Source: Bacteroidales bacterium
Lineage (GTDB): Bacteria; Bacteroidota; Bacteroidia; Bacteroidales; F082
Length of the DNA: 64,000 bases
Reading direction: 5' to 3'
NCBI GenBank assembly: GCA_017428285.1
Contig: JAFRRE010000176.1
Coordinates: 1-64,000, forward strand
Part shown: positions 8,682 to 16,213 of the stretch, in pieces
How positions within the stretch are numbered: the stretch's first letter is position 1
Layout: every line of letters starts with the position of its first letter
Program-made: the position numbers and the translations under genes
Notes under the pieces: model-generated
Seen by the model: the letters and a program-made list of their open reading frames with translations, nothing else
Database searches by the model: none
Told to the model about the DNA's origin: nothing

Positions 8682-10382
8682 ATGAAACGGTTTATCATCA
8701 GTCTACTTGCGGTATTATCAGCTTCATGTGCCTTTGGGCAACATATCCTCACCTATCAGAGCTATGCCAAAGGCGTTACGGAGCAAGACACTACCACTGT
8801 GAAGGTCATTGAGAATGCAAATTACCTGAAAATCTGCACAGTAGAAAAGATGCTTTCCAACCCCATCCCTGGCTATGCCGAAAGCAACACTTATGTCGAC
8901 TACGCCCATGATTCCGTCTATACTATCTTGGATTTTGCCGATGGGAAGTATTATAGCACTTCTTCATTGACAAAAAAGGACGTGGTTTTCAGTGACGAGG
9001 GACATGAAAACCTATTGGGCTACGATTGCCATAAATACAAGACCAGCATCAACTCCAACACCATCGAGGTTTGGATGACGGAAAACCTAGAATTTGCAGC
9101 CACACCCATGCCAGGCCTGGGGCGCTTGAAAGGCGTGATGGTGCGCTGCATGAGAAACGGTTCCTATATCACTGACTTAAAAGAGGTTAAAGAGCAAAAG
9201 CACGGCCTAGTCAACTTGATTCCCGACTACAAAGGCGAGCACAAATCGAGCCGTGAGCTGAGTCAGCTGCGCAAGGACAAACTCATTATACGCATCCCCG
9301 TTTTCGAGGATGAGCAAATCCATTTTGCGGAATATGAGCCATATACTGATGAGATCCCATTCGATACAGTCATCCATTTCAGTCATGGCACGCTGATTGT
9401 CAAACGTATGAACCTGCCCAAACTGCCTGCGCATTACCAAATCTTTGCCGAAATTCGTCAACGCAGCAACGGTGATGCCTACGACCGCAGTGCCTCCGTC
9501 TTCGTCATCCCGACCGAAAAAGCCAAGAGTTTCAAAGACGGCTTGACCAAAGGCATTGAAGCATTACCTACTTTGGTCGGTAAGGATGGCAAGGAATACC
9601 AAGGCATCAAGGCGGAGATGGATTATTTGCCGCCTGTCGAGTTAGTACGGTTTTTCACCTCGTTTGGCGCAGGCCATTTCAACGACAAGGTGCAGATCGA
9701 CGGACTGGAATGGGCTGATGAGAATTACTACAAGATGGAAGTCAGCGAGTTGAGCGACCGTTTGCGCGGCGATGTGCTCATCGGTGCCTTCATCGGCAAC
9801 TACGACAAGGGCGGACACAAGATTTCGCTTGACCTCCTCGCCTACCCTGGTGAGAACAAATGGAGCAAGAAGCCTTTGAAGCAACATTCCATTCCGCTGT
9901 TCAACACTTGCAATGTACTGGAAATGTCGGGACAGAATTACGGTCGCTTGTTTGCCACAGACACCTTGGAAGTGGATTTTGAACTCCCCGACAGCATAAA
10001 GAATGTGCAGCTCCGTTATATCAGCACGGGTCACGGCGGTTGGGACAACGGCGACGAGTTCAATCCCAAGGAGAATGCCATTTTTATTGACGGGGTGAAG
10101 CTATTCACCCACACGCCTTGGCGCTGCGACTGTGCCACCTTCCGCGACCAGAACCCTGTTTCAGGCAACTTCTGGAACGGTCTTTCTTCCTCAGATTACT
10201 CGCGCTCAGGCTGGTGTCCCGGCACAGCCACCAATCCCGTCTATTTCGACCTTAATGGATTGAAACCAGGGAAGCATACGCTACGCGTCGCCATTCCCCA
10301 AGGCAAGGATGAAGGCGAATCGTTCAGCCATTGGATGGTTTCAGGAGTGTTGTTATACGAACAAACAAAGGATAAAAAGTGA
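8682..10382 (+). CDS. Secreted PNGase F-like glycosidase with GLPGLI-type N-terminus
   Basis: Exported protein of 566 residues with signal peptide MKRFIISLLAVLSASCAFGQ. Residues 20-175 resemble the GLPGLI/PNGase-associated N-terminal domain. The C-terminal half resembles peptide-N4-(N-acetyl-beta-glucosaminyl)asparagine amidase F: YISTGHGGWDNGDEF, then CATFRDQNPVSGNFWNGLSS, DYSRSGWCPGTATNPV and a final beta-strand region with IPQGKDEGESFSHWMVSG. From family knowledge PNGase F removes N-glycans by cleaving the Asn side-chain amide. I could not map the three catalytic acidic residues with certainty, so activity is inferred. In a gut Bacteroidales this would release host or dietary N-glycans. 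It stands alone, without a sus-type locus around it. Confidence 0.8.
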   Translation: MKRFIISLLAVLSASCAFGQHILTYQSYAKGVTEQDTTTVKVIENANYLKICTVEKMLSNPIPGYAESNTYVDYAHDSVYTILDFADGKYYSTSSLTKKDVVFSDEGHENLLGYDCHKYKTSINSNTIEVWMTENLEFAATPMPGLGRLKGVMVRCMRNGSYITDLKEVKEQKHGLVNLIPDYKGEHKSSRELSQLRKDKLIIRIPVFEDEQIHFAEYEPYTDEIPFDTVIHFSHGTLIVKRMNLPKLPAHYQIFAEIRQRSNGDAYDRSASVFVIPTEKAKSFKDGLTKGIEALPTLVGKDGKEYQGIKAEMDYLPPVELVRFFTSFGAGHFNDKVQIDGLEWADENYYKMEVSELSDRLRGDVLIGAFIGNYDKGGHKISLDLLAYPGENKWSKKPLKQHSIPLFNTCNVLEMSGQNYGRLFATDTLEVDFELPDSIKNVQLRYISTGHGGWDNGDEFNPKENAIFIDGVKLFTHTPWRCDCATFRDQNPVSGNFWNGLSSSDYSRSGWCPGTATNPVYFDLNGLKPGKHTLRVAIPQGKDEGESFSHWMVSGVLLYEQTKDKK

Positions 10383-10407
10383 GTATTGCAGATTTGAAAA
10401 AAATGTG

Positions 10408-10415
10408 TAGTTTTG
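10408..10415 (+). promoter_or_regulatory. -7 promoter element of the RHH/PIN pair
   Basis: TAGTTTTG, a TAnnTTTG match, lies 26 nt before the antitoxin start at 10442. Confidence 0.5.
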
Positions 10416-10441
10416 CAGAGTAAAAACAAACATAGAGCATT

Positions 10442-10753
10442 ATGGCACAAGTGGAAATGACAGTGAGCATGGACTCGCGAAGGCAAGAACAGATTGACCG
10501 TTTCTGCGCCATTTCAGGTTTAAGCAGAAAACAGACTTTCAACGAAATGATGGACATGTGGGAAAGATTAGTTTACATCCCGTGGATTGAGTTTTTGGAA
10601 AAGGAAGAGCAACGACGCAAGGCCAGAGAAGGCTTCAATGCCATTCGAGCAAAAGCAGAAAGAGGCGAATATCCTGATTTAACCATGGAAGAAATCAACG
10701 AAGAGATTGCAAAAGCAAGAGCTGAAAAACGACAAAAAGAGAATCAGGGATGA
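10442..10753 (+). CDS. Antitoxin-like ribbon-helix-helix protein
   Basis: Small protein of 103 residues. The N-terminus MAQVEMTVSMDSRRQEQIDR followed by a helix-turn-helix-like stretch (FCAISGLSRKQTFNEMM) suggests a ribbon-helix-helix fold, as in DNA-binding antitoxins. The C-terminal half is long, charged and helical, suited to wrapping a toxin. Its stop overlaps the start of a PIN-domain gene (ATGA), the usual antitoxin-toxin arrangement. Because the downstream toxin is broken, this antitoxin is probably an orphan now. Confidence 0.65.
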   Translation: MAQVEMTVSMDSRRQEQIDRFCAISGLSRKQTFNEMMDMWERLVYIPWIEFLEKEEQRRKAREGFNAIRAKAERGEYPDLTMEEINEEIAKARAEKRQKENQG

Positions 10754-11033
10754 GAATATACGCTGTTTTAGATACTAATGTACTGGATCAGCCATGCTGA
10801 CACGCCACAAGAACAGTGCAACCAAAAGGATTATTAACGCGGCTTCCGACTTAATGCTCACACCGCTTTATCACGATGACATTATTGAGGAGTATAAAAA
10901 TGTGTTAGGGCGCGACAAATTCGGTTTCGATTCTACTGATGTGGAGAATATGCTCGATGTGATTTCTTGGTGTGCCCATAAACCATCCGCCCAACCTCTC
11001 CAAGATTTCCCAAAAGAGAGGCTGGGCGGATAA
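10750..11033 (+). pseudogene. Frameshifted and truncated PIN-domain toxin
   Basis: Translation from the ATG at 10750 gives MRIYAVLDTNVLDQPC and a stop. The +2 frame from about 10790 continues with SAMLTRHKNSATKRII, then LTPLYHDDIIEEYKNVLGRDKFGF and LDVISW. Together these make a normal PIN start (VLDTNVL, catalytic Asp) and middle, interrupted by a one-base deletion around 10785. The 3' end is also lost: after DVISWCAH the frame runs into a palindromic repeat (10986-11030) and stops. The metal-binding acidic residues of the C-terminal half are therefore missing. The toxin should be inactive. Confidence 0.8.
10986..11030. repeat. Palindromic repeat truncating the PIN toxin
   Basis: Arms TCCGCCCAACCTCTC (10986-11000) and GAGAGGCTGGGCGGA (11016-11030) pair almost perfectly around a 15-nt loop. 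It occupies the place where the C-terminal part of the PIN gene should continue. Confidence 0.75.
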
Positions 11034-11048
11034 ATCATCGGTTGGCTG

Positions 11049-11076
11049 GTAGAGACGCAAAATTTTGCGTCTCTAC
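11049..11076. repeat. Perfect 28-bp palindrome
   Basis: GTAGAGACGCAAAA followed by its exact reverse complement TTTTGCGTCTCTAC. It lies between the broken toxin and the converging lipoprotein gene and may also act as their terminator. Confidence 0.85.
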
Positions 11077-11102
11077 AAAACAATCGTTATTATACTGTTG
11101 GA

Positions 11103-13406
11103 TTATTCCGCATTGCGGACGAGTCGGACAGAGTGACCACAAAAGCGGTCGCCGCTATTATCCGTGTAGAGGTTGCCGCTACCTATACCAACGCCACCAC
11201 CGAAGAAAAGTACGGAGTATGCGCTGAAGCTGTTGTGGTACGAACTCGACCAATAACAGCCAATGTAGGCAATATTGGATGTATAAATCCCGTAGTAACG
11301 GTCACCAGCGGCTGGAAGGAAAATCGCGCCGTTATCCTCAAACACATTGACCCAATCTTCTTCGGTGATGGTGTTAACATATCCTCCCCATGCATCATTC
11401 GTTTCACTCAGTGCATACACAGAAGCATCCCAGTTGTCGGGCAACAGAATGGCGCCGTTCACGCCGTTCACCGTTGCTTTGGCATAGCGGATACCGCTAA
11501 TGGTACTGCGCGTGTTGAACAAGAAGTTCCATTCGAATTGCGTCAACGTGCGCCAAATGTTCTCCGTGTTACCACCGTTACTGATGGCATTGTAGCCCCA
11601 ATCGGCTTGTCCATTACTGTCAAAGAGGTTGTAATTGGAATTACCATAGACGGAGTAGTTATCGTTATTTGCGCTTGTGCTCCAAGGCTGGTAACATACG
11701 GCACCGTGGTTGTAACCGCTCGTTCCCCAGCCGAAGAGATCTATCCAGCCGCTGTAACTTTGACTAACTAACTCATTATTGCATTTGATGACACCTTCAT
11801 AGACTGTTCCAAGGTTTACATCACCCACATAATCCCACTGGTTTTCTGCAAAACGCCATATGTTGGTGGAAGCTTGGTATTGCAAGTTGCCTTGCGAGAA
11901 ATAGACTTGGTCACCGTTAGCATTAATGGTGAACAAACCATTGATAGCTCCTTCAGGAATTGTGGGAATATCCTCAAGTGTAGTAAAGGCGACTTCCTCG
12001 CCATAGCTCGTGCCTTCCTCATTGGTAGCGTAAGCGCGCACGGTGTAGGTGGTATTCGGGGTCAAGTCCGTCAAGGCAATAGAGAAAGCGTTGTTTTCGG
12101 CTGCAATGCTAATACAAGTCCATTCCTCGTTTCCAGTCTTGTAGCAAATGCCGCTTTCAGAGATGGTGCCGTTGCCTGCATCGGTAATCGCTCCGCCAAC
12201 TGTGGCCGTCGTGGTGGTAATTTCGGTTACCTCGGCGGTGGTCACCGTGGGAGCGGTAATGACAATTTCCTCCTCGGTGGTGAAGGTCAGCACATCGCCG
12301 TAGCCCGTGCCAGCCTCGTTGGTGGCATAGGCACGAATGTAATAGGTGGTATTTGGGGTCAGTCCGGTGAGGCTCACTGTGAAAGCTCCCGTGGTGGCCG
12401 TTGCCATTGCGTGGTCACCGTCAACGGTGGGCTCGCCCTCGGTGCTCCAGCACACGCCGCACTCGGTAATCGCGCTGCCGCCATCGCTCAGGATTTCACC
12501 GCCAGCTATAGCTGTTGTGGTAGTGATGCCGGTCACTTCGTTGGTCACAACATCGGGCAACTCGATCGGAGTGGGGGTCTCGCCAATCAGCAGGGGATTG
12601 AAACGCTTCACCTCGTTGCGCACGATTTGGGCGAGGTTGGTCTCCAACTGCTTGGTGCAGATGACATTTTCTCCGTCAAGCACTTCCATTGTGAAACCGT
12701 TGGCCAATGCGCCCACAGGCAGCATAATGAAGAACTCCTGCGGGGTGGTCGTGCTGGTCAGGGTCACATCGCAGTTGAGGGTCACGATGTTCGTGCCATT
12801 GGTACCTTGGTTGGCCATTAAGGCGGGCTCGTTGGCAGCGCAGTCAACGGTGAAGGTGCCGTTCAGCTTCTCGCTCTCACTACCCGTGATGCGGATGCCG
12901 CTCATATGTACATTGTCGCCCAACAGGCGGACATCGAGGCCGCCGCAAAGGTTCCTGAACTGGAGGTTCTCATCCTCGGCGTAGGCCGCCATCGGGTTCG
13001 CGCCGTTGGCGAAGGTGCCCGTCTGGGCGAGGGTTTGGGTGGCAGGCAGGTTGAAGGTTGCCGTGCTGCCGTTAAGGATGGCTGTCTGGGGATAGACTGC
13101 CGTAAACGGCTCGGTCATCCCGAACTCGCCTGTAGTGCGGAAGGTGCCGTTGGTGGTTCCCGCGCCCGATTGCAGGGTGAAGGTGGCCGTCTCGCCCTCA
13201 TCGTTGGCAACCAAAATCTTGTCGCCAGCCAGCCATTTCACCATTCCGTTCTCGGAGTTGATGGCGGTGCGGCCTTGTTGGCCTGCCAGTTGCTCAATGT
13301 CGGCCGTGAAGACGGCTTCCTTCGAGCTTTGCTTTTCCTTGTTGCACGAGACCAAGGCCATCAGGCCGAACGTCAGTGCCATTGCTGAAAACAGTACTTT
13401 CTTCAT
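11103..13406 (-). CDS. Fimbrillin-like lipoprotein with two FN3-type domains and a C-terminal paralogous domain
   Basis: Surface lipoprotein of 767 residues. The signal peptide ends in a lipobox (LMALVSC, Cys21 followed by NKEK). Residues 30-270 have the fimbrillin-like pattern seen in Bacteroidales fimbrial and FimB/Mfa2-like proteins (WLAGDKILV, FTAVYPQ, FMLPVGALANGFTMEV-type strands). Two fibronectin-III-like units follow (about residues 280-375 and 385-480), each with the ITTTTA...GG and LTPNTTYxxRAYATNE motifs. The C-terminal 270 residues form an aromatic, Gly- and Asn-rich domain ending CYWSSSYHNSFSAYSVLFFG ... CGHSVRLVRNAE, typical of the Fibrobacter succinogenes major paralogous/DUF1566-like group. 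Function is probably adhesion or surface binding. It follows a small peptide gene by 14 nt, so the two should be co-transcribed. Confidence 0.8.
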   Translation of the reverse strand: MKKVLFSAMALTFGLMALVSCNKEKQSSKEAVFTADIEQLAGQQGRTAINSENGMVKWLAGDKILVANDEGETATFTLQSGAGTTNGTFRTTGEFGMTEPFTAVYPQTAILNGSTATFNLPATQTLAQTGTFANGANPMAAYAEDENLQFRNLCGGLDVRLLGDNVHMSGIRITGSESEKLNGTFTVDCAANEPALMANQGTNGTNIVTLNCDVTLTSTTTPQEFFIMLPVGALANGFTMEVLDGENVICTKQLETNLAQIVRNEVKRFNPLLIGETPTPIELPDVVTNEVTGITTTTAIAGGEILSDGGSAITECGVCWSTEGEPTVDGDHAMATATTGAFTVSLTGLTPNTTYYIRAYATNEAGTGYGDVLTFTTEEEIVITAPTVTTAEVTEITTTTATVGGAITDAGNGTISESGICYKTGNEEWTCISIAAENNAFSIALTDLTPNTTYTVRAYATNEEGTSYGEEVAFTTLEDIPTIPEGAINGLFTINANGDQVYFSQGNLQYQASTNIWRFAENQWDYVGDVNLGTVYEGVIKCNNELVSQSYSGWIDLFGWGTSGYNHGAVCYQPWSTSANNDNYSVYGNSNYNLFDSNGQADWGYNAISNGGNTENIWRTLTQFEWNFLFNTRSTISGIRYAKATVNGVNGAILLPDNWDASVYALSETNDAWGGYVNTITEEDWVNVFEDNGAIFLPAAGDRYYGIYTSNIAYIGCYWSSSYHNSFSAYSVLFFGGGVGIGSGNLYTDNSGDRFCGHSVRLVRNAE

Positions 13407-13420
13407 AGTGCATCAGGTTT

Positions 13421-13582
13421 TTAAGGCCAATTTACATCGGTCATGGTCATGGATTCCGTTCCGCCGCCGGCGTATGTTGCCGCGACACCGCCCGAGGCAC
13501 ACAAAATGCCTTGGGGCTCAATCTCTATGATCTCCGCCTTGGGAGCCTCATAGCCTTTTTTGTTCACTGCTTTTGCTTGCAT
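13421..13582 (-). CDS. Small conserved-type Bacteroidales peptide
   Basis: A 53-residue peptide, MQAKAVNKKGYEAPKAEIIE at the start, then IEPQGILCASGG and a C-terminal Gly/Ser/Thr-rich tail ending DVNWP. Short proteins with a basic start, a YxxPxxEIIEIE segment, a Cys-Ala-Ser-Gly-Gly motif and a C-terminal DWN/NWP occur often in Bacteroidales upstream of fimbrillin-like or T9SS-related genes. Their function is unknown. It has no signal peptide. It sits 14 nt upstream of the lipoprotein gene on the same strand, behind an unusually long structured leader. The start was chosen at the Met directly before the conserved part. Confidence 0.6.
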   Translation of the reverse strand: MQAKAVNKKGYEAPKAEIIEIEPQGILCASGGVAATYAGGGTESMTMTDVNWP

Positions 13583-13754
13583 ACTGTGTTTGTGTTTTGC
13601 GTTTTCGCCGACAGACACCCCATGCCGACCGTTACTATGATATGAACTCGAAAACACAAAAAGAAAAGCGGGGTATCCTTGCCTCTGTCCGTCCGTCGCT
13701 TTAGGTCGTAGGAAACCTTCCAAATAAACAAACAGAATTGATACCCACGCTGTC

Positions 13755-13826
13755 GGTATATACATTAAACCCGAAAAGTGTGCTTGAGGCGGTTAAGCCT
13801 CAGCACACCAACGGGAGTATGATACC
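13755..13826 (-). ncRNA. Structured leader RNA candidate upstream of the small-peptide/lipoprotein operon
   Basis: On the minus strand the region folds into one long interrupted helix. GGTAT pairs with ATACC, ATAC with GTAT, CCCG with CGGG, GTGTGC with GCACAC and TGAGGC with GCCTCA, closing on a 6-nt loop. Just upstream, CGGGTA can pair with TACTCCCG instead, which would break the outer stems, so two exclusive folds are possible. The 440-nt stretch from 13583 to 14023 holds no convincing gene other than this structure. I do not recognise a named RNA family. A plain DNA palindrome is the alternative. Confidence 0.45.
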
Positions 13827-14023
13827 TACCCGTGGCACCTACTTCTGCATTGTTCTTGATTTGGATTCTTGAATTTCCTACGTTCAAAGCAACCAAAAAC
13901 AAGCGTCAGCAAACGCCTTCTGATTATGTCATCCCCACCCGCTCACCCAAGCGTGGGTTTCGGATAAGGATGCGGCAAAGATAGGAATAATTTGTATTGG
14001 AAAAGGGAAAACAAGAGAAATTT

Positions 14024-15058
14024 TCACAAAATCCGCCCAGCATAAGACAACATCATCTCATCTAAGGTTACCATCGCCGCCAAAGCCTCCACTAAAACTA
14101 CTGCACGCGGCAAGGCACACACATCGTGTCGTCCTTCTATGGCGATTTCACAAGGTTCCCCTGCCCTATTCACGGTCTGCTGAGGTTTTGCCACGCTCGG
14201 TATCGGCTTGAAGGCCACACGGAAAACGATATCATTGCCATTGCTGATGCCGCCTTGGATGCCGCCCGAGTGGTTGGTCAAAGTTGTAATTTTGACACGA
14301 GACTCGAGACTGCGGGACTCGGGACATGTCTCGTGTCCCGCGTCCCGTAGTCCCGCGTCCTTATTAATAAAGGTGTCGTTGGCCTCGGAGCCTTTCATCT
14401 TAGCTAAAGCAAAACCATCACCGATTTCGAAACCTTTTACGGCGGGCAGGCTAAACATAGCATGCGCCAACTCTGCCGAGAACTTGCCGAACATCGGCTC
14501 GCCCCAACCTGCAGGAACACCCTTGATACAGCATTCAACGATGCCACCCACAGTGTCGCCTTCTCTACGTGCCTGTTCTGCGTCACCCATCTCAATTACT
14601 CTGGCAATGATTTGAATATCCTTCTCCCGCAAAATCTGCTTGGCGATGGCACCTGCCACCACGATGGGCAGCGTTGTTCTTGCCGATGCCCTGCCACCAC
14701 CACGCCAATCGCGGATACCATACTTCTGCTCATAGGTGAAATCGGCATGCGAAGGACGGTAGATGTCTTTCAAGGCCTCATAATCTTCTGGTTTGCAGTC
14801 CTCATTTCGCACCATAAAGGCAATCGGTGTACCCAAAGTAACGCCATCGAGCAAGCCTGAGAGCCACTCGATTTGGTCCGTTTCTTTGCGTTGCGAAGCT
14901 GTTGAAGACCGCGCTGTCTTGCGCCTAAGCAGTTCACTGTCAATGAAATCAAAATCCAATTCCAATTGTGAGGGGCAGCCATCAATGACACCACCGATAG
15001 CTGTGCCGTGCGACTCGCCGAAGGTGGTGAGTCTGAAGATGTGACCAATGGTATTCAT
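14024..15058 (-). CDS. aroC: Chorismate synthase
   Basis: Last step of the shikimate pathway: converts 5-enolpyruvylshikimate-3-phosphate to chorismate using reduced FMN. 344 residues. Family signatures are clear: GHIFRLTTFGESHGTAIGG at the N-terminus, RRGGGRASAR-type motif (DWRGGGRASART, residues 118-129), TNHSGGIQGGISNG (about 260-273) and RHDVCALPRA near the C-terminus. Residues about 233-255 (AGLRDAGHETCPESRSLE and neighbours) do not belong to the family. They are encoded by a family B palindromic repeat inserted in frame just before the flavin-binding NHSGG motif. The enzyme is probably still active because the insertion falls in a variable loop. A -7 element 4 nt before the start suggests a leaderless transcript. 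Confidence 0.95.
   Translation of the reverse strand: MNTIGHIFRLTTFGESHGTAIGGVIDGCPSQLELDFDFIDSELLRRKTARSSTASQRKETDQIEWLSGLLDGVTLGTPIAFMVRNEDCKPEDYEALKDIYRPSHADFTYEQKYGIRDWRGGGRASARTTLPIVVAGAIAKQILREKDIQIIARVIEMGDAEQARREGDTVGGIVECCIKGVPAGWGEPMFGKFSAELAHAMFSLPAVKGFEIGDGFALAKMKGSEANDTFINKDAGLRDAGHETCPESRSLESRVKITTLTNHSGGIQGGISNGNDIVFRVAFKPIPSVAKPQQTVNRAGEPCEIAIEGRHDVCALPRAVVLVEALAAMVTLDEMMLSYAGRIL
14294..14360. repeat. Palindromic dispersed repeat (family B) in frame inside aroC
   Basis: The segment carries GACACGAGACTCGAGACT on one side and GTCCCGCGTCCCGTAGTCCC plus GCGTCC on the other. The last 26 bases are identical to those at 21452-21477. It adds about 22 codons to aroC without breaking the frame. 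Confidence 0.8.
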
Positions 15059-15062
15059 GGGG

Positions 15063-15070
15063 CAAAATTA
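15063..15070 (-). promoter_or_regulatory. -7 promoter element of aroC
   Basis: TAATTTTG on the minus strand, 4 nt before the aroC ATG. It forms a divergent pair with the smpB element at 15092-15099. Confidence 0.5.
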
Positions 15071-15091
15071 CAAATAATCGACAGAATTTTG

Positions 15092-15099
15092 TATTTTTG
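15092..15099 (+). promoter_or_regulatory. -7 promoter element of smpB
   Basis: TATTTTTG lies 8 nt before the smpB ATG at 15108, which implies a very short leader. Confidence 0.55.
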
Positions 15100-15107
15100 C
15101 AGCCGCA

Positions 15108-15572
15108 ATGGACAAAAAGAGCACAAATAGCAACATCAAGATAAAGAACAAGCGCGCGACGTTCGAGTATTTCCTCGTGGAGACGCTGACGGCAGGCATC
15201 GTGCTGACGGGGACGGAAATCAAGTCCATCCGTGGCGGCAAGGCGAGTCTGGCGGATTCATATTGCAGCTTCAAAGGCAATGAATTGTTTGTGATTGGCA
15301 TGCACATCGCCGAATACGCCCAAGGCACCTACAACAACCACGACCCCAAGCGCGACCGCAAGCTGCTCCTCAATGCCCGTGAATTACGCAAGTTGAAGAA
15401 CAAAGTGCAGGAGAAAGGCTTCACCATCGTGCCTGTCGTGCTGTTTATCAACGAGAACGGCCTAGCCAAATTAGACATTGCCTTGGCGCGAGGCAAACAC
15501 TATTACGACAAGCGCGAAACCTTGAAGACCAAGGACTCGAAGCGTGAGTTGGAACGAATGGATAGGTATTAG
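15108..15572 (+). CDS. smpB: SsrA-binding protein SmpB
   Basis: Partner of tmRNA in trans-translation: binds the tRNA-like domain of SsrA RNA and delivers it to stalled ribosomes. 154 residues, normal length. Family signatures include [65 protein letters not shown], and the C-terminal tail with [16 protein letters not shown] that becomes helical in the mRNA channel. The tmRNA gene itself is not in this window. The stop codon overlaps the stop of the converging downstream gene by 4 nt (TTAG). Confidence 0.97.
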   Translation: MDKKSTNSNIKIKNKRATFEYFLVETLTAGIVLTGTEIKSIRGGKASLADSYCSFKGNELFVIGMHIAEYAQGTYNNHDPKRDRKLLLNARELRKLKNKVQEKGFTIVPVVLFINENGLAKLDIALARGKHYYDKRETLKTKDSKRELERMDRY

Positions 15573-16126
15573 AAGCAATATCCCACACGGATTGAGATGG
15601 GCGAACCATAAGGTGTTCCCCAGCCTTCTGTTTCCAAGTTGCCCCAACTGAGGTTGTAAAGCACCATGAAATAGACAAAGCTACCGTTGTAGGAATATTG
15701 CCGATAACCGCCACCCACAAAGACACTGTTGAACCATCGAGAAGAAACCGTTTCATGGTTCCATCTTGAGAAGCCATACATCACCTCATCCTCGACATGT
15801 AAAAACAATCCCTTGTAAACCTGGAAGTTGGTATAGGGTGCCACCCCAAAATAATGGCCATATTCGTTGCCATAGTATCGGTCGAAAGCGCAAGTCAAGT
15901 CATATATGCCACGCAGACCCACTTCCCAGGGACTAAAGACACGGTAACCGATTTGTGGAGCTACGGACAAACTAAGATATGAGCCCGACATGCCGAAACC
16001 GAAATTGCCACCATAAATCATCCTTCCTTTCATATCTGGCACATCGGGGAGGAACTGCGCCGAGGCCTTGCCAGCAAAGCCGAAAAGCATCAAACAAAGC
16101 GATGCGATGATTGAAAAACGTTTCAT
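15569..16126 (-). CDS. Exported outer-membrane-barrel-like protein of unknown function
   Basis: Protein of 185 residues with signal peptide [23 protein letters not shown]; the start was chosen to match it. The mature part alternates aromatic and polar residues in short strands ([54 protein letters not shown]) and ends RVGYCF with a C-terminal Phe, as expected for a small outer-membrane beta-barrel. I do not recognise a named family. It has its own -7 element, divergent from the next gene. Confidence 0.7.
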   Translation of the reverse strand: MKRFSIIASLCLMLFGFAGKASAQFLPDVPDMKGRMIYGGNFGFGMSGSYLSLSVAPQIGYRVFSPWEVGLRGIYDLTCAFDRYYGNEYGHYFGVAPYTNFQVYKGLFLHVEDEVMYGFSRWNHETVSSRWFNSVFVGGGYRQYSYNGSFVYFMVLYNLSWGNLETEGWGTPYGSPISIRVGYCF

Positions 16127-16143
16127 AGTCACGATATTTTCTG

Positions 16144-16151
16144 CAAAAATA
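16144..16151 (-). promoter_or_regulatory. -7 promoter element of the barrel-like protein gene
   Basis: TATTTTTG on the minus strand, 17 nt before the start at 16126. Confidence 0.5.
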
Positions 16152-16188
16152 CAATAAAATCCATTTCCGCCCGTATCCAATAAAAGTT

Positions 16189-16196
16189 TATCTTTG
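16189..16196 (+). promoter_or_regulatory. -7 promoter element of the beta-helix lipoprotein gene
   Basis: TATCTTTG, a TAnnTTTG match, 17 nt before the start at 16214. Confidence 0.5.
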
Positions 16197-16213
16197 CGAT
16201 TTTAAACTCTGTC

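Noticed and set aside
13583..13765. Longer version of the small peptide starting at 13765
   Set aside because: The extra 61 residues have no family pattern, and the first codons fall in the structured leader.
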